A stretch of DNA of 64,000 nucleotides. It comes from Xanthomonas chitinilytica. GTDB taxonomy: Bacteria > Pseudomonadota > Gammaproteobacteria > Xanthomonadales > Xanthomonadaceae. Below, piece by piece: positions 16,471 through 26,089 of the stretch. Made by a program: the position numbers and the translations under genes. Positions within the stretch are counted from its first letter, which is position 1. Each line of letters starts with the position of its first letter. The stretch is taken from NCBI RefSeq assembly GCF_026107455.2, contig NZ_JAPCHY010000004.1:124001-188000 (forward strand). Direction: 5' to 3'. The notes under the pieces are model-generated. The model saw nothing but the letters and a program-made list of their open reading frames with translations. It had not been told where the DNA came from and did no database searches.

Positions 16471-17832
16471 TCAGTGCAGCAGGATCACGGTGGCCAGGCC
16501 GAGGAAGCTGAAGAAGCCCATCACGTCGGTGACCGCGGTGACCACCACGGTGCCGGCCACCGCCGGGTCCACGTTCATGCGCTTGAGCATCAGCGGCAGC
16601 AGCACGCCGGACAGCGCCGCGGCGCAGAAGTTGATGACCAGCGCCAGCGCGATCACCAGCGACAGCAGCCAGCTGCCGAACCAGACGAAGGCGATCAGGC
16701 CGACGATGCCGCCGATCAGCACGCCGTTGATCAGCGCCACCCGGGTTTCCTTCCACAACAGGATGCGGGCGTTGCTGGGGCCCACCTGTCCCAGCGCCAG
16801 GCCGCGCACCATCAGCGTCAGCACCTGCACCGCGGCGTTGCCGCCGATGCCGGCGACGATCGGCATCAGCACCGCCAGCGCGACGATCTTCTCCAGCGTG
16901 ACCTCGAACTGGCCGATCACCGTGGCCGCCAGGAACGCGGTGCACAGGTTGATGCCCAGCCACACCACGCGGCCGCGCACGGCGCGCTTGATCGGCGAGA
17001 ACAGATCCTCTTCCTCGTCCAGGCCGGCCGCGCCCAGCGCCTGGTGCTCGGCCTGTTCGCGGATGATGTCGACCACGTCGTCGATGGTGATGCGGCCGAG
17101 CAGGATGTTGTTGTCGTCCACCACCGGCGCCGAGATCCAGTCGTGGTCGGAGAACTGCCGCGCCACTTCCTGCGCGCTCTCGCCCACGTCGATGGCCGGC
17201 TGCTCGTCGTCGATCAGCCGGTTGATCGGGGTGGAGTCCTCGTGGGTGACCAGCGATGCCAGCGACACCCGGCCCAGGTACTGGTGGCGGCGGCTGACCA
17301 CGAACAGGTGGTCGGTGTGGTCGGGCAGTTCGCCGCGCAGGCGCAGGTAGCGCAGCACCACGTCGACGTTGACGTCGGCGCGCACGGTCACCACGTCCGG
17401 GTTCATCAGGCGGCCGGCGGTGTCCTCCGGGTAGGACAGCACCTGCTCCAGCCGCTCGCGGTTCTCGCGGTCCATCGACTTGAGCACTTCGTCGATGACG
17501 GTGTCGGGCAGGTCCTCGACCAGGTCGGCCAGGTCGTCGATGTCCAGGTCTTCGACCGCGGCGATGATCTCGTCCGGGTCCATGTCCGCGAGCAGGCTCT
17601 CGCGCACCTCGTCGCCGACGTGGACCAGCACCTCGCCGTCGTCTTCCGGATCGACCAGGCCCCACACCACCTCGCGCTTGCCCGGCGGCAGCGACTCGAG
17701 CAGGTTGCCGATTTCCGCCGGCGCCAGCGTGTTGACCAGACGGCGTACCGGCCCGAGCCGACCACTATCAAGCGCATCCGAGAGCAGTCGCAGCTGGCGT
17801 GCAGTCTTGTCGTGGCGTACGGCTTCGGCCAT
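16471..17832 (-). CDS. mgtE: Magnesium transporter MgtE
   Basis: A 453-residue inner-membrane Mg2+ channel. The acidic N-terminal domain (about 1-130, rich in Asp/Glu such as AAVEDLDIDDLADLVEDLPD) and two CBS domains (about 135-260) form the cytosolic Mg2+ gate. Five membrane helices follow from about residue 290, including the conserved pore stretch VLMPIVAGIGGNAAVQVLTLMVRGLALG. Length and order are canonical. It lies 138 bases after ptsI with its own possible GATAAT -10 at about 17903-17908 on this strand. Confidence 0.96.
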   Translation of the reverse strand: MAEAVRHDKTARQLRLLSDALDSGRLGPVRRLVNTLAPAEIGNLLESLPPGKREVVWGLVDPEDDGEVLVHVGDEVRESLLADMDPDEIIAAVEDLDIDDLADLVEDLPDTVIDEVLKSMDRENRERLEQVLSYPEDTAGRLMNPDVVTVRADVNVDVVLRYLRLRGELPDHTDHLFVVSRRHQYLGRVSLASLVTHEDSTPINRLIDDEQPAIDVGESAQEVARQFSDHDWISAPVVDDNNILLGRITIDDVVDIIREQAEHQALGAAGLDEEEDLFSPIKRAVRGRVVWLGINLCTAFLAATVIGQFEVTLEKIVALAVLMPIVAGIGGNAAVQVLTLMVRGLALGQVGPSNARILLWKETRVALINGVLIGGIVGLIAFVWFGSWLLSLVIALALVINFCAAALSGVLLPLMLKRMNVDPAVAGTVVVTAVTDVMGFFSFLGLATVILLH

Positions 17833-17850
17833 GCGCAGCTCCCCGGGGAA

Positions 17851-17871
17851 AATAAAAGGCCGCTATCCGGC
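17851..17871 (-). promoter_or_regulatory. Small hairpin plus T-rich tract in the mgtE leader
   Basis: On the mgtE strand a short GCCG/CGGC stem is followed by CTTTTATTTT, about 20 bases before the ATG. It could be the terminator of the pts genes or an attenuator for mgtE. The stem is only 4 base pairs, so this is weak. Confidence 0.3.
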
Positions 17872-17971
17872 GAGGATGCGGCAGCAGAGGTGGTCAGCGC
17901 GTCATTATCGCGTGCGCGGTCCGATGATGCACCGCTTTTGTGTCACCGCGACGCGTCTCCGGCGGCGGGCG

Positions 17972-19693
17972 CTATGCCGCGTCGATGCTGGCGATCCAGC
18001 GTTCGATGCCGCGCCGGTCGCGGGCCTGCAGCAGCTTGCGGCCGCGCGCGCGCAGCTGCGACAGGTCGCTGTCGCGGATCGTGCGCCGCACTTCCAGCAG
18101 CGTGGCCGGGTGCAGGCTGAACTCGGTGAGGCCCAGCGCCAGCAGCAGCGGCGTCAGCTGCGGGTCGCCGGCGATCTCGCCGCATACCGCCACCGGCTTG
18201 CCATGGGCCTGGCCGGTGGCGATCACCTGCGCCAGCAGCCGCAGCACGGCCGGATGCAGCGGCGAATACAGCTCGCCGACGGCCTCGTTGTTGCGGTCGG
18301 CCGCCAGCAGGTACTGCACCAGGTCGTTGGTGCCGATGGACAGGAAGTCGACCAGGTCGATGAAGCTCTCCAGCGCGATGGCCGCGGCCGGCACCTCGAT
18401 CATCGCGCCGATCGGCAGGTGCTCGGCGATCTCGTGGCCTTCGGCGCGCAGCGCGGCGGCCACCCTGGCCAGCCGCCGCCGCACGGCGAGGATCTCCTCG
18501 CGCGCGCTGACCATCGGGATCAGCAGGCGTACCGGACCGTAGCCGGAGGCGCGCAGGATCGCGCGCAGCTGGGTGTCGGCCACCTTCGGCCGGGCCAGCG
18601 ACAGGCGCACGCCGCGCAGCCCCAGCGCCGGGTTCTCCTCGCTGCTGAGGGTCAGGCCGGTACGGTCGGCCTTGTCCGCGCCCAGGTCCAGGGTACGGAT
18701 GGTGACCGGGCGTCCGCTCATGCCCAGCGCGGTGTCGCGGTAGATGCGGAACTGTTCTTCCTCGTCCGGCAGCTCGTTGCGTTGCAGGAACAGGAACTCG
18801 GTGCGGTACAGCCCCAGGCCGTGCGCGCCCATCGCGTGGGCCTGCGACACGTCGTCATGCGATTCGGCGTTGGCCAGCAGGGTGATGTCCACCCCGTCGC
18901 GGGTGCGGGTGGGCTTGGAGCGCAGGCGGCCCAGGTCGCGCTGTTCGCGGGCCAGCTCGCGCAGGCGCAGGCGGTAGTTGCGCAGGTCCGCCGGGGCGGG
19001 ATCGATGGTGACGTCGCCGCTGCCGCCGTCGACGATCAGCACGTCGCCGTCGCTGACCTTCTGCAGCGCGCTGGCCGCGCCCACCACCAGCGGCAGGTGC
19101 AGGCTGCGCGCGAGGATGGCGCTGTGCGACAGCGTGCTGCCGGCGCTGGTGACGATGCCGACCACGCCCTGCGCCTGCAGCTGCGCCAGTTCCGACGGGG
19201 CGATGTTGTCGCAGACCAGGATCTCGCCGGCCAGGCCCTTCACGTCCGGCGGGCGCTTCTGCAGGAAGGCGTGGATGCGGCCGATGACGTGGTCCAGGTC
19301 GTCCATCCGGCTCTTCAGGTAGGCGTCCTCCATCCCGTCGAAGACCTTGGCCAGGCGGTCGCGTTGCAGGCGCAGCGCGTAGCCGGCGCTGTAGCGGCCG
19401 CTGCGGATCAGTTCGTCCAGGCCGTACAGCAGTTCGGGATCGTCCAGCAGCAGCGCGTGCAGGTCGAGGAACTCGCCGACGTCGCGGGGCAGGGCGCCCT
19501 GCAGCCGGTGGCGCAGCTGGTGCATCTCGGCACGGGCGGCATCCACGGCCTGGTGCAGGCGGCGCAGCTCGTCCTGCACCTTGGCGGCAGGGATGCGCTG
19601 CTCGGCCACCTCCAGCGCATGCGGCAGGCGTACCCGGGCACGGCCCAGCGCGCTGCCGCGCGAGGCGCCATGCCCGGACAGGCGCACGGACAT
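17972..19693 (-). CDS. ptsI: Phosphoenolpyruvate-protein phosphotransferase (Enzyme I)
   Basis: A 573-residue cytosolic enzyme passing phosphate from PEP to HPr. The phospho-His is H190 in GSTLSHSAILAR. The PEP-binding TIM barrel carries GLGLYRTEFLFL, LDLGADK, IGAMIEVPAA, FLSIGTNDL and the active-site cysteine in VAVCGEIAGDP. There is no N-terminal GAF domain, so it is an ordinary EI rather than PtsP. It stands after EIIA(Man)-like and HPr genes with no EIIB or EIIC, so the chain is regulatory. Confidence 0.95.
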   Translation of the reverse strand: MSVRLSGHGASRGSALGRARVRLPHALEVAEQRIPAAKVQDELRRLHQAVDAARAEMHQLRHRLQGALPRDVGEFLDLHALLLDDPELLYGLDELIRSGRYSAGYALRLQRDRLAKVFDGMEDAYLKSRMDDLDHVIGRIHAFLQKRPPDVKGLAGEILVCDNIAPSELAQLQAQGVVGIVTSAGSTLSHSAILARSLHLPLVVGAASALQKVSDGDVLIVDGGSGDVTIDPAPADLRNYRLRLRELAREQRDLGRLRSKPTRTRDGVDITLLANAESHDDVSQAHAMGAHGLGLYRTEFLFLQRNELPDEEEQFRIYRDTALGMSGRPVTIRTLDLGADKADRTGLTLSSEENPALGLRGVRLSLARPKVADTQLRAILRASGYGPVRLLIPMVSAREEILAVRRRLARVAAALRAEGHEIAEHLPIGAMIEVPAAAIALESFIDLVDFLSIGTNDLVQYLLAADRNNEAVGELYSPLHPAVLRLLAQVIATGQAHGKPVAVCGEIAGDPQLTPLLLALGLTEFSLHPATLLEVRRTIRDSDLSQLRARGRKLLQARDRRGIERWIASIDAA

Positions 19694-19748
19694 CAGCCCC
19701 TCCCCGGCGACGGGGCGCGCAGGCGGAGCGATGGCCGTGCCCTTGGCA

Positions 19749-20018
19749 TCAGCTGTCCTCGTCGAAGCGGCGTTCGAACAGCGCCGCCAGCGCTTCCATG
19801 GCCGCGGCCTCGTCCTCGCCTTCCACCCGCACCGTCACCGGCGTGCCCTGGCCGGCGGCCAGCAGCATCACGCCCATGATGCTCTTGGCGTTGACCTCGC
19901 GGCCCTTGGCCACCAGCGTGGCGTTGCAGCGGAAACCGGACAGCAGCTGCACCAGCTTGGCGGTGGCGCGGGCGTGCAGCCCGAGGCGGTTCGATACGGT
20001 GAGTTCGCGTTCAAGCAT
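19749..20018 (-). CDS. ptsH: Phosphocarrier protein HPr
   Basis: An 89-residue protein. With this start the active histidine is H15 (RLGLHARATAKLV) and the regulatory serine S46 (NAKSIMGVMLLAAGQG), the canonical numbers, which decides the start over an alternative Met six codons upstream. H15 is phosphorylated by Enzyme I; S46 is the target of HPr kinase, whose gene is 1.5 kb upstream in the same block. It overlaps the EIIA end by 8 bases. Confidence 0.95.
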   Translation of the reverse strand: MLERELTVSNRLGLHARATAKLVQLLSGFRCNATLVAKGREVNAKSIMGVMLLAAGQGTPVTVRVEGEDEAAAMEALAALFERRFDEDS

Positions 20019-20403
20019 CGTCGACAATCGCTCCATTGCGGGTGCCTGCGGCAGCAGTCGCAGGCAGTTGATCCAGTCCCTGTTCCGGATAATTCATCAC
20101 CCGCAGCAGCATCGGCAGGCTCAGTGCCGCCACCCGTCTCACCGGGGTCCCGAGCCGGGCCAACCGGTCGGCCAGATTGCTCGGGCTGGCGCCGTACAGG
20201 TCGGTCAGGATCAGGACGCCGTCGCCGCCATCCACCCGGCGCAAGGCGGCCGAGGCTTGGGGCAGCAGCGAATCCAGGTCCGCGTCGAACGGTACTTCGA
20301 AAGCTTCTGTCTTCAGCGGCAGTTGCCGCAGCAACCGGGTCGCCACGTCCAGCAGGGCCGCGCCGATTCCGGGATGGGTTACGAGGAGAATGCCACAGGT
20401 CAT
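20011..20403 (-). CDS. PTS EIIA component, mannose family
   Basis: A 130-residue EIIA(Man)-like protein. H10 in GILLVTHPGIG is the expected phosphorylation site, and GVLILTDLYGASPSN is the family's second conserved loop. No EIIB, EIIC or EIID is nearby. In this bacterial group the protein is thought to act as a regulatory phosphate acceptor beside PtsN. Upstream, 20404-20696 (293 bases) separates it from rapZ and shows no gene; frames there are Arg/Pro-rich on both strands. Confidence 0.93.
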   Translation of the reverse strand: MTCGILLVTHPGIGAALLDVATRLLRQLPLKTEAFEVPFDADLDSLLPQASAALRRVDGGDGVLILTDLYGASPSNLADRLARLGTPVRRVAALSLPMLLRVMNYPEQGLDQLPATAAAGTRNGAIVDDA

Positions 20404-20696
20404 CGTGAAACGTTAACAGGTCGCGATGAACCTGCGATAGCAGGGTGACGACCCTGATGTGTTCCGTATTCAGCAGCAGTGGATACTCCGCGTGCCTGCT
20501 GCCTTGTGCCAGCCGGCGGCCGTCATTTGCCGGGAATCTGGTGGCGGCAACAGCCGCCTTCGGCGGGGACCGGGATACGCGCCGCAACCGCCGTCGGGCA
20601 CCTCGATGACAGGCGCGTCGGCCCGCGCCTGCAGCTGCCGCCTCAGTCCGCGGCCCGCGGCCACCAATCGCGGCGCGGATGCGCGGCCGCCGCCGC

Positions 20697-21575
20697 TCAG
20701 TCCAGTTCGCGGTGGAACGTGGCCACCTCGGGCCAGCCCTGCTCGCGTGCGTGCCGGGCCATGCGTTCGGCCAGGTAGACGGAACGATGCTTGCCGCCGG
20801 TGCAGCCGAAGGCGACGGTGACGTAGCTGCGGGTGTCGTTGCGCAGCCGCGGCAGCCAGGTGTCGAGGAAACCGGTCAGCTGCTCGGTGTAGAGGATCAC
20901 CTCCGGCTGGATTTCCAGGTACTCGCGCACGCCGTGATCGCGCCCCGACAGTGGCCGCAGGTCCGGGTCCCAGTGCGGATTGGGCAGTACCCGGGCGTCG
21001 AACACGAAGTCGGCCTCGGCCGGCACCCCGCGCTTGTAGGCGAACGATTCGAACAGCAACGACAGGTTGTTGCCCTGGCTGAGGGCGAATTCGGTGACGA
21101 TCCGCCGCCGCAGCTGGTGGACGTTGAGCCCGCTGGTATCGATGACCTGGTTGGCCTCGCGCCGCAGCGGCGCGGTCAGCTCGCGCTCGCGCACGATCGC
21201 TTCGGGCAGCGACAGGCCCAGGTGGCTGAGCGGGTGCCGGCGGCGGGTGTCGGCGTAGCGCTTGAGCAGGGCCTCGTCGTCGGCTTCGAAGAACAGCAGC
21301 TGCGCCTCGATCCCGTATTCCTGCGCGGCCTGGCGCCAGCGCGCCAGCTGGCTCAGGTCGCTGCGCCCGCGCACGTCGATGCCGACCGCCAGCCGCCGCG
21401 GGGTGTCGGCGTCGCGCTCGCCCAGCACGCTGCGCACGAAGTCCGGCAGCAGGTTCACCGGCAGGTTGTCCGAGCAGTAGTAGTCCAGGTCCTCGAAGGT
21501 CTTCAGCGCCACCGACTTGCCCGAGCCGGACAGGCCGCTGACGATGACCAGGATCGGTGCGGCGCTCCGGTTCAT
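20697..21575 (-). CDS. rapZ: RNase adapter/nucleotide-binding protein RapZ
   Basis: A 292-residue protein. The N-terminal P-loop ATPase domain has Walker A GLSGSGKS (14-21) and the C-terminal domain the conserved [19 protein letters not shown]. In E. coli RapZ adapts small RNA GlmZ to RNase E and so controls glucosamine-6-phosphate synthase; whether that holds here is unknown. Its ATG overlaps the hprK stop by 4 bases. The gene order ptsN-hprK-rapZ-EIIA-ptsH-ptsI ties it to the regulatory PTS. Confidence 0.96.
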   Translation of the reverse strand: MNRSAAPILVIVSGLSGSGKSVALKTFEDLDYYCSDNLPVNLLPDFVRSVLGERDADTPRRLAVGIDVRGRSDLSQLARWRQAAQEYGIEAQLLFFEADDEALLKRYADTRRRHPLSHLGLSLPEAIVRERELTAPLRREANQVIDTSGLNVHQLRRRIVTEFALSQGNNLSLLFESFAYKRGVPAEADFVFDARVLPNPHWDPDLRPLSGRDHGVREYLEIQPEVILYTEQLTGFLDTWLPRLRNDTRSYVTVAFGCTGGKHRSVYLAERMARHAREQGWPEVATFHRELD

Positions 21576-22522
21576 GGCGTGCGCCGTTCCAGCAGGTTGC
21601 TGTGGCGGGCGATGAACATCGCCGCCGGGTCGATGCCCTTGGTGCGCAGGATGTGCAGGCGGGTGGCCGCTTCGGTCAGCACCGCCAGGTTGCGGCCGGG
21701 CATCACCGGCAGGGTGATCAGCGGCACGTCCAGGTCCAGCACGTGGCGGGTACCCGAGTCGCCGGTCAGGCGCTCGTAGCCGTGCGGGGTGGGTTCGGTC
21801 ATCGGCTTGGTCAGGTGCACGATCAGGCGCAGGTACTTGTTCTTCTTGACGGCGGTGTCGCCGAACATCTGGCGGACGTTGAGCACGCCCAGGCCGCGTA
21901 CCTCCAGCAGGTCCTGCAGCAGCTCGGGGCAGGTGCCGTCGAGCACGTCCGGGGCGATCTGGGTGAATTCTGGCGCATCGTCGGCGACAAGACGATGACC
22001 GCGGCTGAGCAGTTCCAGCGCCAGTTCGCTCTTGCCCGAGCCGGCCTCGCCGGTGATCAGCACGCCGATCGAGTAGATCTCCATGAACACGCCGTGCAGG
22101 GTCACCCGCGGCGCCAGCGTGCGCGCCAGGTGGTAGGAGAGGTGGTTGAGCAGCTCGTGGCCGCGCTTGGGCGAGATCCACAGCGGGGTGTTCGATTCGT
22201 CCGCCGCCGCGCGCAGGTCCTCCGGGCACGACTGGTTCTTGGTGATGACCAGCGCCAGCGGGTGCGACTGCATGATCCGCTCGATGGTCTCCCAGCGCTG
22301 GCGCGAATCCAGCGAGTCCAGCCAGGACAGTTCCTCGGTGCCGAGGATCTGCACCTTGTTCGGGTAGATCGCATTGAGATAGCCGGCCAGCGACGGCCGC
22401 CGCGAGACGGTGTTGCCGGCTTCCAGCTCGCGCTGCGCGCCTTCCTGGCCGGCGACCCAGCGCAGGGCGAGCTTGTCTTTCTGCTGGTCGAACAGTTCGC
22501 GGGCGGTGATGCTGGTGTTCAT
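21572..22522 (-). CDS. hprK: HPr kinase/phosphorylase
   Basis: A 316-residue bifunctional enzyme that phosphorylates and dephosphorylates HPr on Ser46. The Walker A loop GEAGSGKS lies at 158-165, and the HPrK signature [17 protein letters not shown] near 205-221. The N-terminal DRTGG-like domain occupies about 1-130. The HPr in this window keeps the matching Ser46. It is coupled by 4-base overlaps to ptsN upstream and rapZ downstream. Confidence 0.96.
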   Translation of the reverse strand: MNTSITARELFDQQKDKLALRWVAGQEGAQRELEAGNTVSRRPSLAGYLNAIYPNKVQILGTEELSWLDSLDSRQRWETIERIMQSHPLALVITKNQSCPEDLRAAADESNTPLWISPKRGHELLNHLSYHLARTLAPRVTLHGVFMEIYSIGVLITGEAGSGKSELALELLSRGHRLVADDAPEFTQIAPDVLDGTCPELLQDLLEVRGLGVLNVRQMFGDTAVKKNKYLRLIVHLTKPMTEPTPHGYERLTGDSGTRHVLDLDVPLITLPVMPGRNLAVLTEAATRLHILRTKGIDPAAMFIARHSNLLERRTP

Positions 22523-22971
22523 GCGGCGCTGGTCCGGGGCGGGAATTCGAGGATCTGCCTGAGCGCGCGGCTGTCGCTGGTGGCGCGCAGCGCCGCGCGC
22601 ACGCCGGCATCGGAGAACAGTTCGGCCAGTTCGGACAGCAGCATCAGGTGCTGGTGGGTGTAGTGGGCGGGAACGGCGAGGGCGAACACCAGGTCGACCG
22701 GTTCGTCGCCGCCGAAATCGACCGGCTGCAGCAGCCGCAGCAGGGCGCCGCGGGGGCGGTCCAGCGAGGGTGCGCGGCCATGCGGAATGGCGATGCCGTG
22801 GCCGATGGCGGTGCTGCCCAGCGTCTCGCGCTGGCGCAGGCTCTGGTAGATGTCTTCGGTACCGGCCTGGCGGCAGGCCAGCAGTTGCGCGGCGGCCAGC
22901 AGCGTGCTGTCGCGGTCGGCGGCCGCGAGCACTTGCGTGCGCACGGCCACCAGAAGGTCAGTCAGGGGCAT
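22519..22971 (-). CDS. ptsN: Nitrogen regulatory EIIA protein PtsN
   Basis: A 150-residue EIIA(Ntr) protein. The phosphorylatable histidine is H64 in [11 protein letters not shown]. The family regulates potassium transport, envelope stress and carbon/nitrogen balance rather than sugar uptake. It is encoded two genes downstream of rpoN, as is usual, with hpf between, and its end overlaps hprK. Confidence 0.96.
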   Translation of the reverse strand: MPLTDLLVAVRTQVLAAADRDSTLLAAAQLLACRQAGTEDIYQSLRQRETLGSTAIGHGIAIPHGRAPSLDRPRGALLRLLQPVDFGGDEPVDLVFALAVPAHYTHQHLMLLSELAELFSDAGVRAALRATSDSRALRQILEFPPRTSAA

Positions 22972-22992
22972 GTCGGGGTCTGGCGGTGGCGT

Positions 22993-23310
22993 CTACTCGC
23001 CATTGTCGCGCAGGGCATGGGGGGCGTGGGGCAGATTCTTTTCCTTGTGCTTGATCACAAGGCGGTCCAGCTTGTCGGCCAGCAGGTCGATCGCCGCATA
23101 CATGGTCTGGCCGCTGGCATCGGCATGCAGGGTGCGGCCGGGGAGGTTGACGGTGGCGACGACGTGGTGGTCCGGCTTGCGCACCGACAGCTGGGTGCGG
23201 ATTTCGCAATGCTGGTCGAAGTGCCGCTCCAGGCGTTGCAGCTTGGTCTCCACGTATTCCTTCAGGGCGGGAGTGACTTCGATCTGCTGGCCGTACGTTT
23301 CGATGCGCAT
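22993..23310 (-). CDS. hpf: Ribosome hibernation promoting factor (short HPF/YfiA type)
   Basis: A 105-residue protein that binds the 30S decoding region and helps form inactive ribosome dimers in resting cells. Visible features are the N-terminal MRIETYGQQIEVTPALKEYV and the pattern KLDRLVIKHKEK. The ATG chosen has a strong AAAGGAGG six bases upstream; a start ten codons earlier lacks one. It has no long C-terminal dimerisation domain. It is the usual gene between rpoN and ptsN. Confidence 0.95.
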   Translation of the reverse strand: MRIETYGQQIEVTPALKEYVETKLQRLERHFDQHCEIRTQLSVRKPDHHVVATVNLPGRTLHADASGQTMYAAIDLLADKLDRLVIKHKEKNLPHAPHALRDNGE

Positions 23311-23364
23311 CGGGTACCTCCTTTGGGTCGGGGTTGCCATGAACCTTCCCGCAGCCTTGCGCGC

Positions 23365-24789
23365 TCAGGCGATGCGTACACGCTCGTGGGATGCGGAAAT
23401 GTTCATGGCCTCACGATACTTCGCCACGGTGCGGCGCGCCACCGGTATTCCGGAGGACTTGAGCATCTCGGCCAGCTTGGCGTCAGAAAGCGGCTTGCGC
23501 GGGTTCTCGGCCTCGATCAGGCGCCGGATCATGGCCTGGATGGCGGTGCTGGAAGCCTCGCCGCCGCCGTCGGTATCGATCCCGGAGGCGAAGAAGGCCT
23601 TCAGCGGCAGCGTGCCGCGCGGGGTGCGCACGTACTTGCGGGCGATGGCGCGGGAAATGGTCGATTCGTGCAGCCCCAGTTCGCCGGCCACCTCGCGCAG
23701 GGTCAACGGGCGCAGCGCCTGTTCACCGAACTCGAGGAAGCCGGCCTGCTGCTGCAGCAGGCAGCGCACCACCCGCAGCAGGGTCTCGCCGCGGGCCTCC
23801 AGGCTCTTCAGCAGCCAGCGCGCCTCCTGCAGCTGGCTGCGCAGGTAGCTGGCGTCGCTCTCGCCGCAGCTGCGGATCATCTGCTCATAGCCGCGGTGGA
23901 TGACCACGCGCGGCCCGGCATGGCCGGCCAGGGCCGCGCGCCAGACCCCGCGCTGGCGCCAGACCACGCAATCGGGCACCACGTAGGTATCGGAGGACAG
24001 CTCGCCCAGCTGCTTGCCCGGGCGCGGGTCCAGCGAGCGCAGCAGCTGGATGGCTTCTTCCACCTGTTCCAGCGGCTGCTTGAGGTCGTGGGCGATCCCG
24101 GCGGCGCCGCTGCGTGGCAGCCGTTCCAGCGGGCCTGCGGCGATCACGCCGGCCAGCGCCCGTCCGGGGGTGTCGGCCGGCAGCACGTCCAGCTGCAGTT
24201 GCAGGCATTCGCCCAGCGTGCGCGCGCCGATGCCGACCGGGTCGAAACGCTGGATCTGGTGCAGGACGGTGAGGATCTCGTCCTCGCCGGCGACGATGTC
24301 CGGCAGCAGGGTCTCGGCGATCGCCGACAACGGCTCGCGCAGGTAGCCGTCCTCGTCCAGCGCGTCGATCAGGGCGGCGCCGATGCTGCGGTCGCGCGGC
24401 GACAGGTGCGATAGGTGCAGCTGCCACAGCAGGTGGTCGGCAAGGGTTTCCTGCTCAGCCACGCGTTCGGCGGCGCTGCCGTTGTCGTCATCGTCGAAGG
24501 AACCGCCGCCGCCGCCGGCGTGGCTCCACTCGGAATCGTCCGGCGTCCAGTCGTCGCCGGACGGTTCCTGCTCCTGGCCGGGCGCGGCTTCCTCGGCGGT
24601 GCGGCTTTCCGTCTCGCCGGGGGGCGATTCGGCGTTCTCGGCCCATTCCAGCAGCGGGTTGGTCTCCACCGCTTCGGCGATCTCGACGTCCAGTTCGGCG
24701 CTGGACATCTGCAACAGCTTGATGGCCTGACGCAGCTGCGGCGTCATGACCAGGTGCTGTCCCATCGATGTCTGCAGCCGTGCTTTCAT
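23365..24789 (-). CDS. rpoN: RNA polymerase sigma-54 factor
   Basis: A 474-residue sigma factor. Region I (QTSMGQHLVMTPQLRQAIKLLQMSSAEL) contacts activators; an acidic region II of about 70 residues follows; the core-binding and helix-turn-helix parts occupy the rest; and the RpoN box ARRTVAKYRE lies at about 451-460 near the C-terminus. It directs transcription from -24/-12 promoters with enhancer-binding ATPases. The order lptB-rpoN-hpf-ptsN is classic for gammaproteobacteria. Confidence 0.98.
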   Translation of the reverse strand: MKARLQTSMGQHLVMTPQLRQAIKLLQMSSAELDVEIAEAVETNPLLEWAENAESPPGETESRTAEEAAPGQEQEPSGDDWTPDDSEWSHAGGGGGSFDDDDNGSAAERVAEQETLADHLLWQLHLSHLSPRDRSIGAALIDALDEDGYLREPLSAIAETLLPDIVAGEDEILTVLHQIQRFDPVGIGARTLGECLQLQLDVLPADTPGRALAGVIAAGPLERLPRSGAAGIAHDLKQPLEQVEEAIQLLRSLDPRPGKQLGELSSDTYVVPDCVVWRQRGVWRAALAGHAGPRVVIHRGYEQMIRSCGESDASYLRSQLQEARWLLKSLEARGETLLRVVRCLLQQQAGFLEFGEQALRPLTLREVAGELGLHESTISRAIARKYVRTPRGTLPLKAFFASGIDTDGGGEASSTAIQAMIRRLIEAENPRKPLSDAKLAEMLKSSGIPVARRTVAKYREAMNISASHERVRIA

Positions 24790-24833
24790 GCCTGTGCCGG
24801 TAAGGAGGGGCGTGACGGGGCGGCCGCAGGAAT

Positions 24834-25553
24834 CTAGAGTCGGAAGGTATCCCCGAGATAGACGCGGCGGACGTCGGTATTGGCCAGCAGTTCCTCCGGT
24901 GCCCCCTGCGCCAGTACGCTGCCCTCGTTGAGGATATACGCGCGGTCGCAGATTCCCAAGGTTTCGCGGACGTTGTGGTCGGTGATCAGCACGCCGATGC
25001 CGCGCTGCTTGAGGTGGGTGACGATGCGCTGGATCTCGCCGACCGAGATCGGATCGACGCCGGCGAAGGGCTCGTCGAGCAGGATCAGGCGCGGCTTGGC
25101 GGCCAGCGCACGGGCGATCTCGCAGCGGCGGCGCTCGCCGCCGGACAGGCTGGCGCCGAGCTGGTCGGCGACGTGGCCGATCTGCAGTTCGTCCAGCAGC
25201 GATGACAGCTCGCGTTCGCGGCCGGCCTCGTCCAGGTCGTCGCGCAGTTCCAGCACCAGGCGGATGTTGTCGGCCACGGTGAGCTTGCGGAACACCGACG
25301 GCTCCTGCGGCAGGTAGCCCACGCCGAGCCGGGCGCGGCTGTACATCGGGTCGGCGGTGATGTCGCGCCCGTCCAGCACGATGCGGCCGGCATCGGCCTC
25401 GACCAGGCCGACGATCATGTAGAAGCAGGTGGTCTTGCCGGCACCGTTGGGGCCGAGCAGGCCGACCACTTCGCCGGCATCGAGCGTGAGCCCGAATTCG
25501 CGCACCACCTCGCGCTTCTTGTAGCGCTTGCGCAGGCCTTCGGCGACCAGCAT
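24834..25553 (-). CDS. lptB: LPS export ABC transporter ATPase LptB
   Basis: A 239-residue ATPase powering lipopolysaccharide extraction from the inner membrane with LptF and LptG. Walker [10 protein letters not shown] (34-42), Q-loop YLPQEPSVF, signature LSGGERRR, Walker [14 protein letters not shown] and the switch His in LITDHNV are present. The start ATG shares one base with the lptA stop, so translation is coupled. Confidence 0.97.
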   Translation of the reverse strand: MLVAEGLRKRYKKREVVREFGLTLDAGEVVGLLGPNGAGKTTCFYMIVGLVEADAGRIVLDGRDITADPMYSRARLGVGYLPQEPSVFRKLTVADNIRLVLELRDDLDEAGRERELSSLLDELQIGHVADQLGASLSGGERRRCEIARALAAKPRLILLDEPFAGVDPISVGEIQRIVTHLKQRGIGVLITDHNVRETLGICDRAYILNEGSVLAQGAPEELLANTDVRRVYLGDTFRL

Positions 25554-26089
25554 TACTTGGTTTCCTTGCCGGCGGGGGCTGCCGCCTTGTTCTTCGGCTG
25601 GATCACGGTGCGCACGCGGGTGCCGTCGCCGCCGCTCTGCATGCTGCCGGTACGGGTGTTGTAGACCATGCGCTGGCCGGAATTCGAGCCGCGCTGGGAT
25701 TCGACGTGATAGTTGCCGGTCAGCACGATGACCTCGGTGCCGATGTTGTAGTCCATGTTGTCGGCACGGGCATTCATCGTGGTGCCGTCGTCCATCTGCT
25801 GCTTCAGTGTGGCCTGCTTGCCGCGCAGGATCACCCGGTCCGCTTCCCCGTCCTTCTGCTGCACGTCGGCGGTATCGGCGTGGATTTCCAGGGTGCCCTG
25901 GACGATGATCACGTTGCCGCTGAACTGGCAGCGGCCGTTGTCGCCCACCATGTTGCAGTCGCTGTTGGTGGAATCGATGGTCATCGGCTGGTTGCGGTCG
26001 GAGCTCTTGGCCAGCGCCATGCCCGGCAGCAGCAGCAGGGCGGCGAGCAGTGCGATCGGCGCGAGCCTAGCGGGCGGCATTCGGTTCAT
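25553..26089 (-). CDS. lptA: Periplasmic LPS transport protein LptA
   Basis: A 178-residue periplasmic bridge protein that carries LPS from LptC to LptD. A signal peptide (to about residue 27, [11 protein letters not shown]) precedes an OstA/LptA jelly-roll domain with the repeating beta pattern [28 protein letters not shown] and [23 protein letters not shown]. The gene start lies 23 bases inside lptC and its end joins lptB. Confidence 0.95.
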   Translation of the reverse strand: MNRMPPARLAPIALLAALLLLPGMALAKSSDRNQPMTIDSTNSDCNMVGDNGRCQFSGNVIIVQGTLEIHADTADVQQKDGEADRVILRGKQATLKQQMDDGTTMNARADNMDYNIGTEVIVLTGNYHVESQRGSNSGQRMVYNTRTGSMQSGGDGTRVRTVIQPKNKAAAPAGKETK

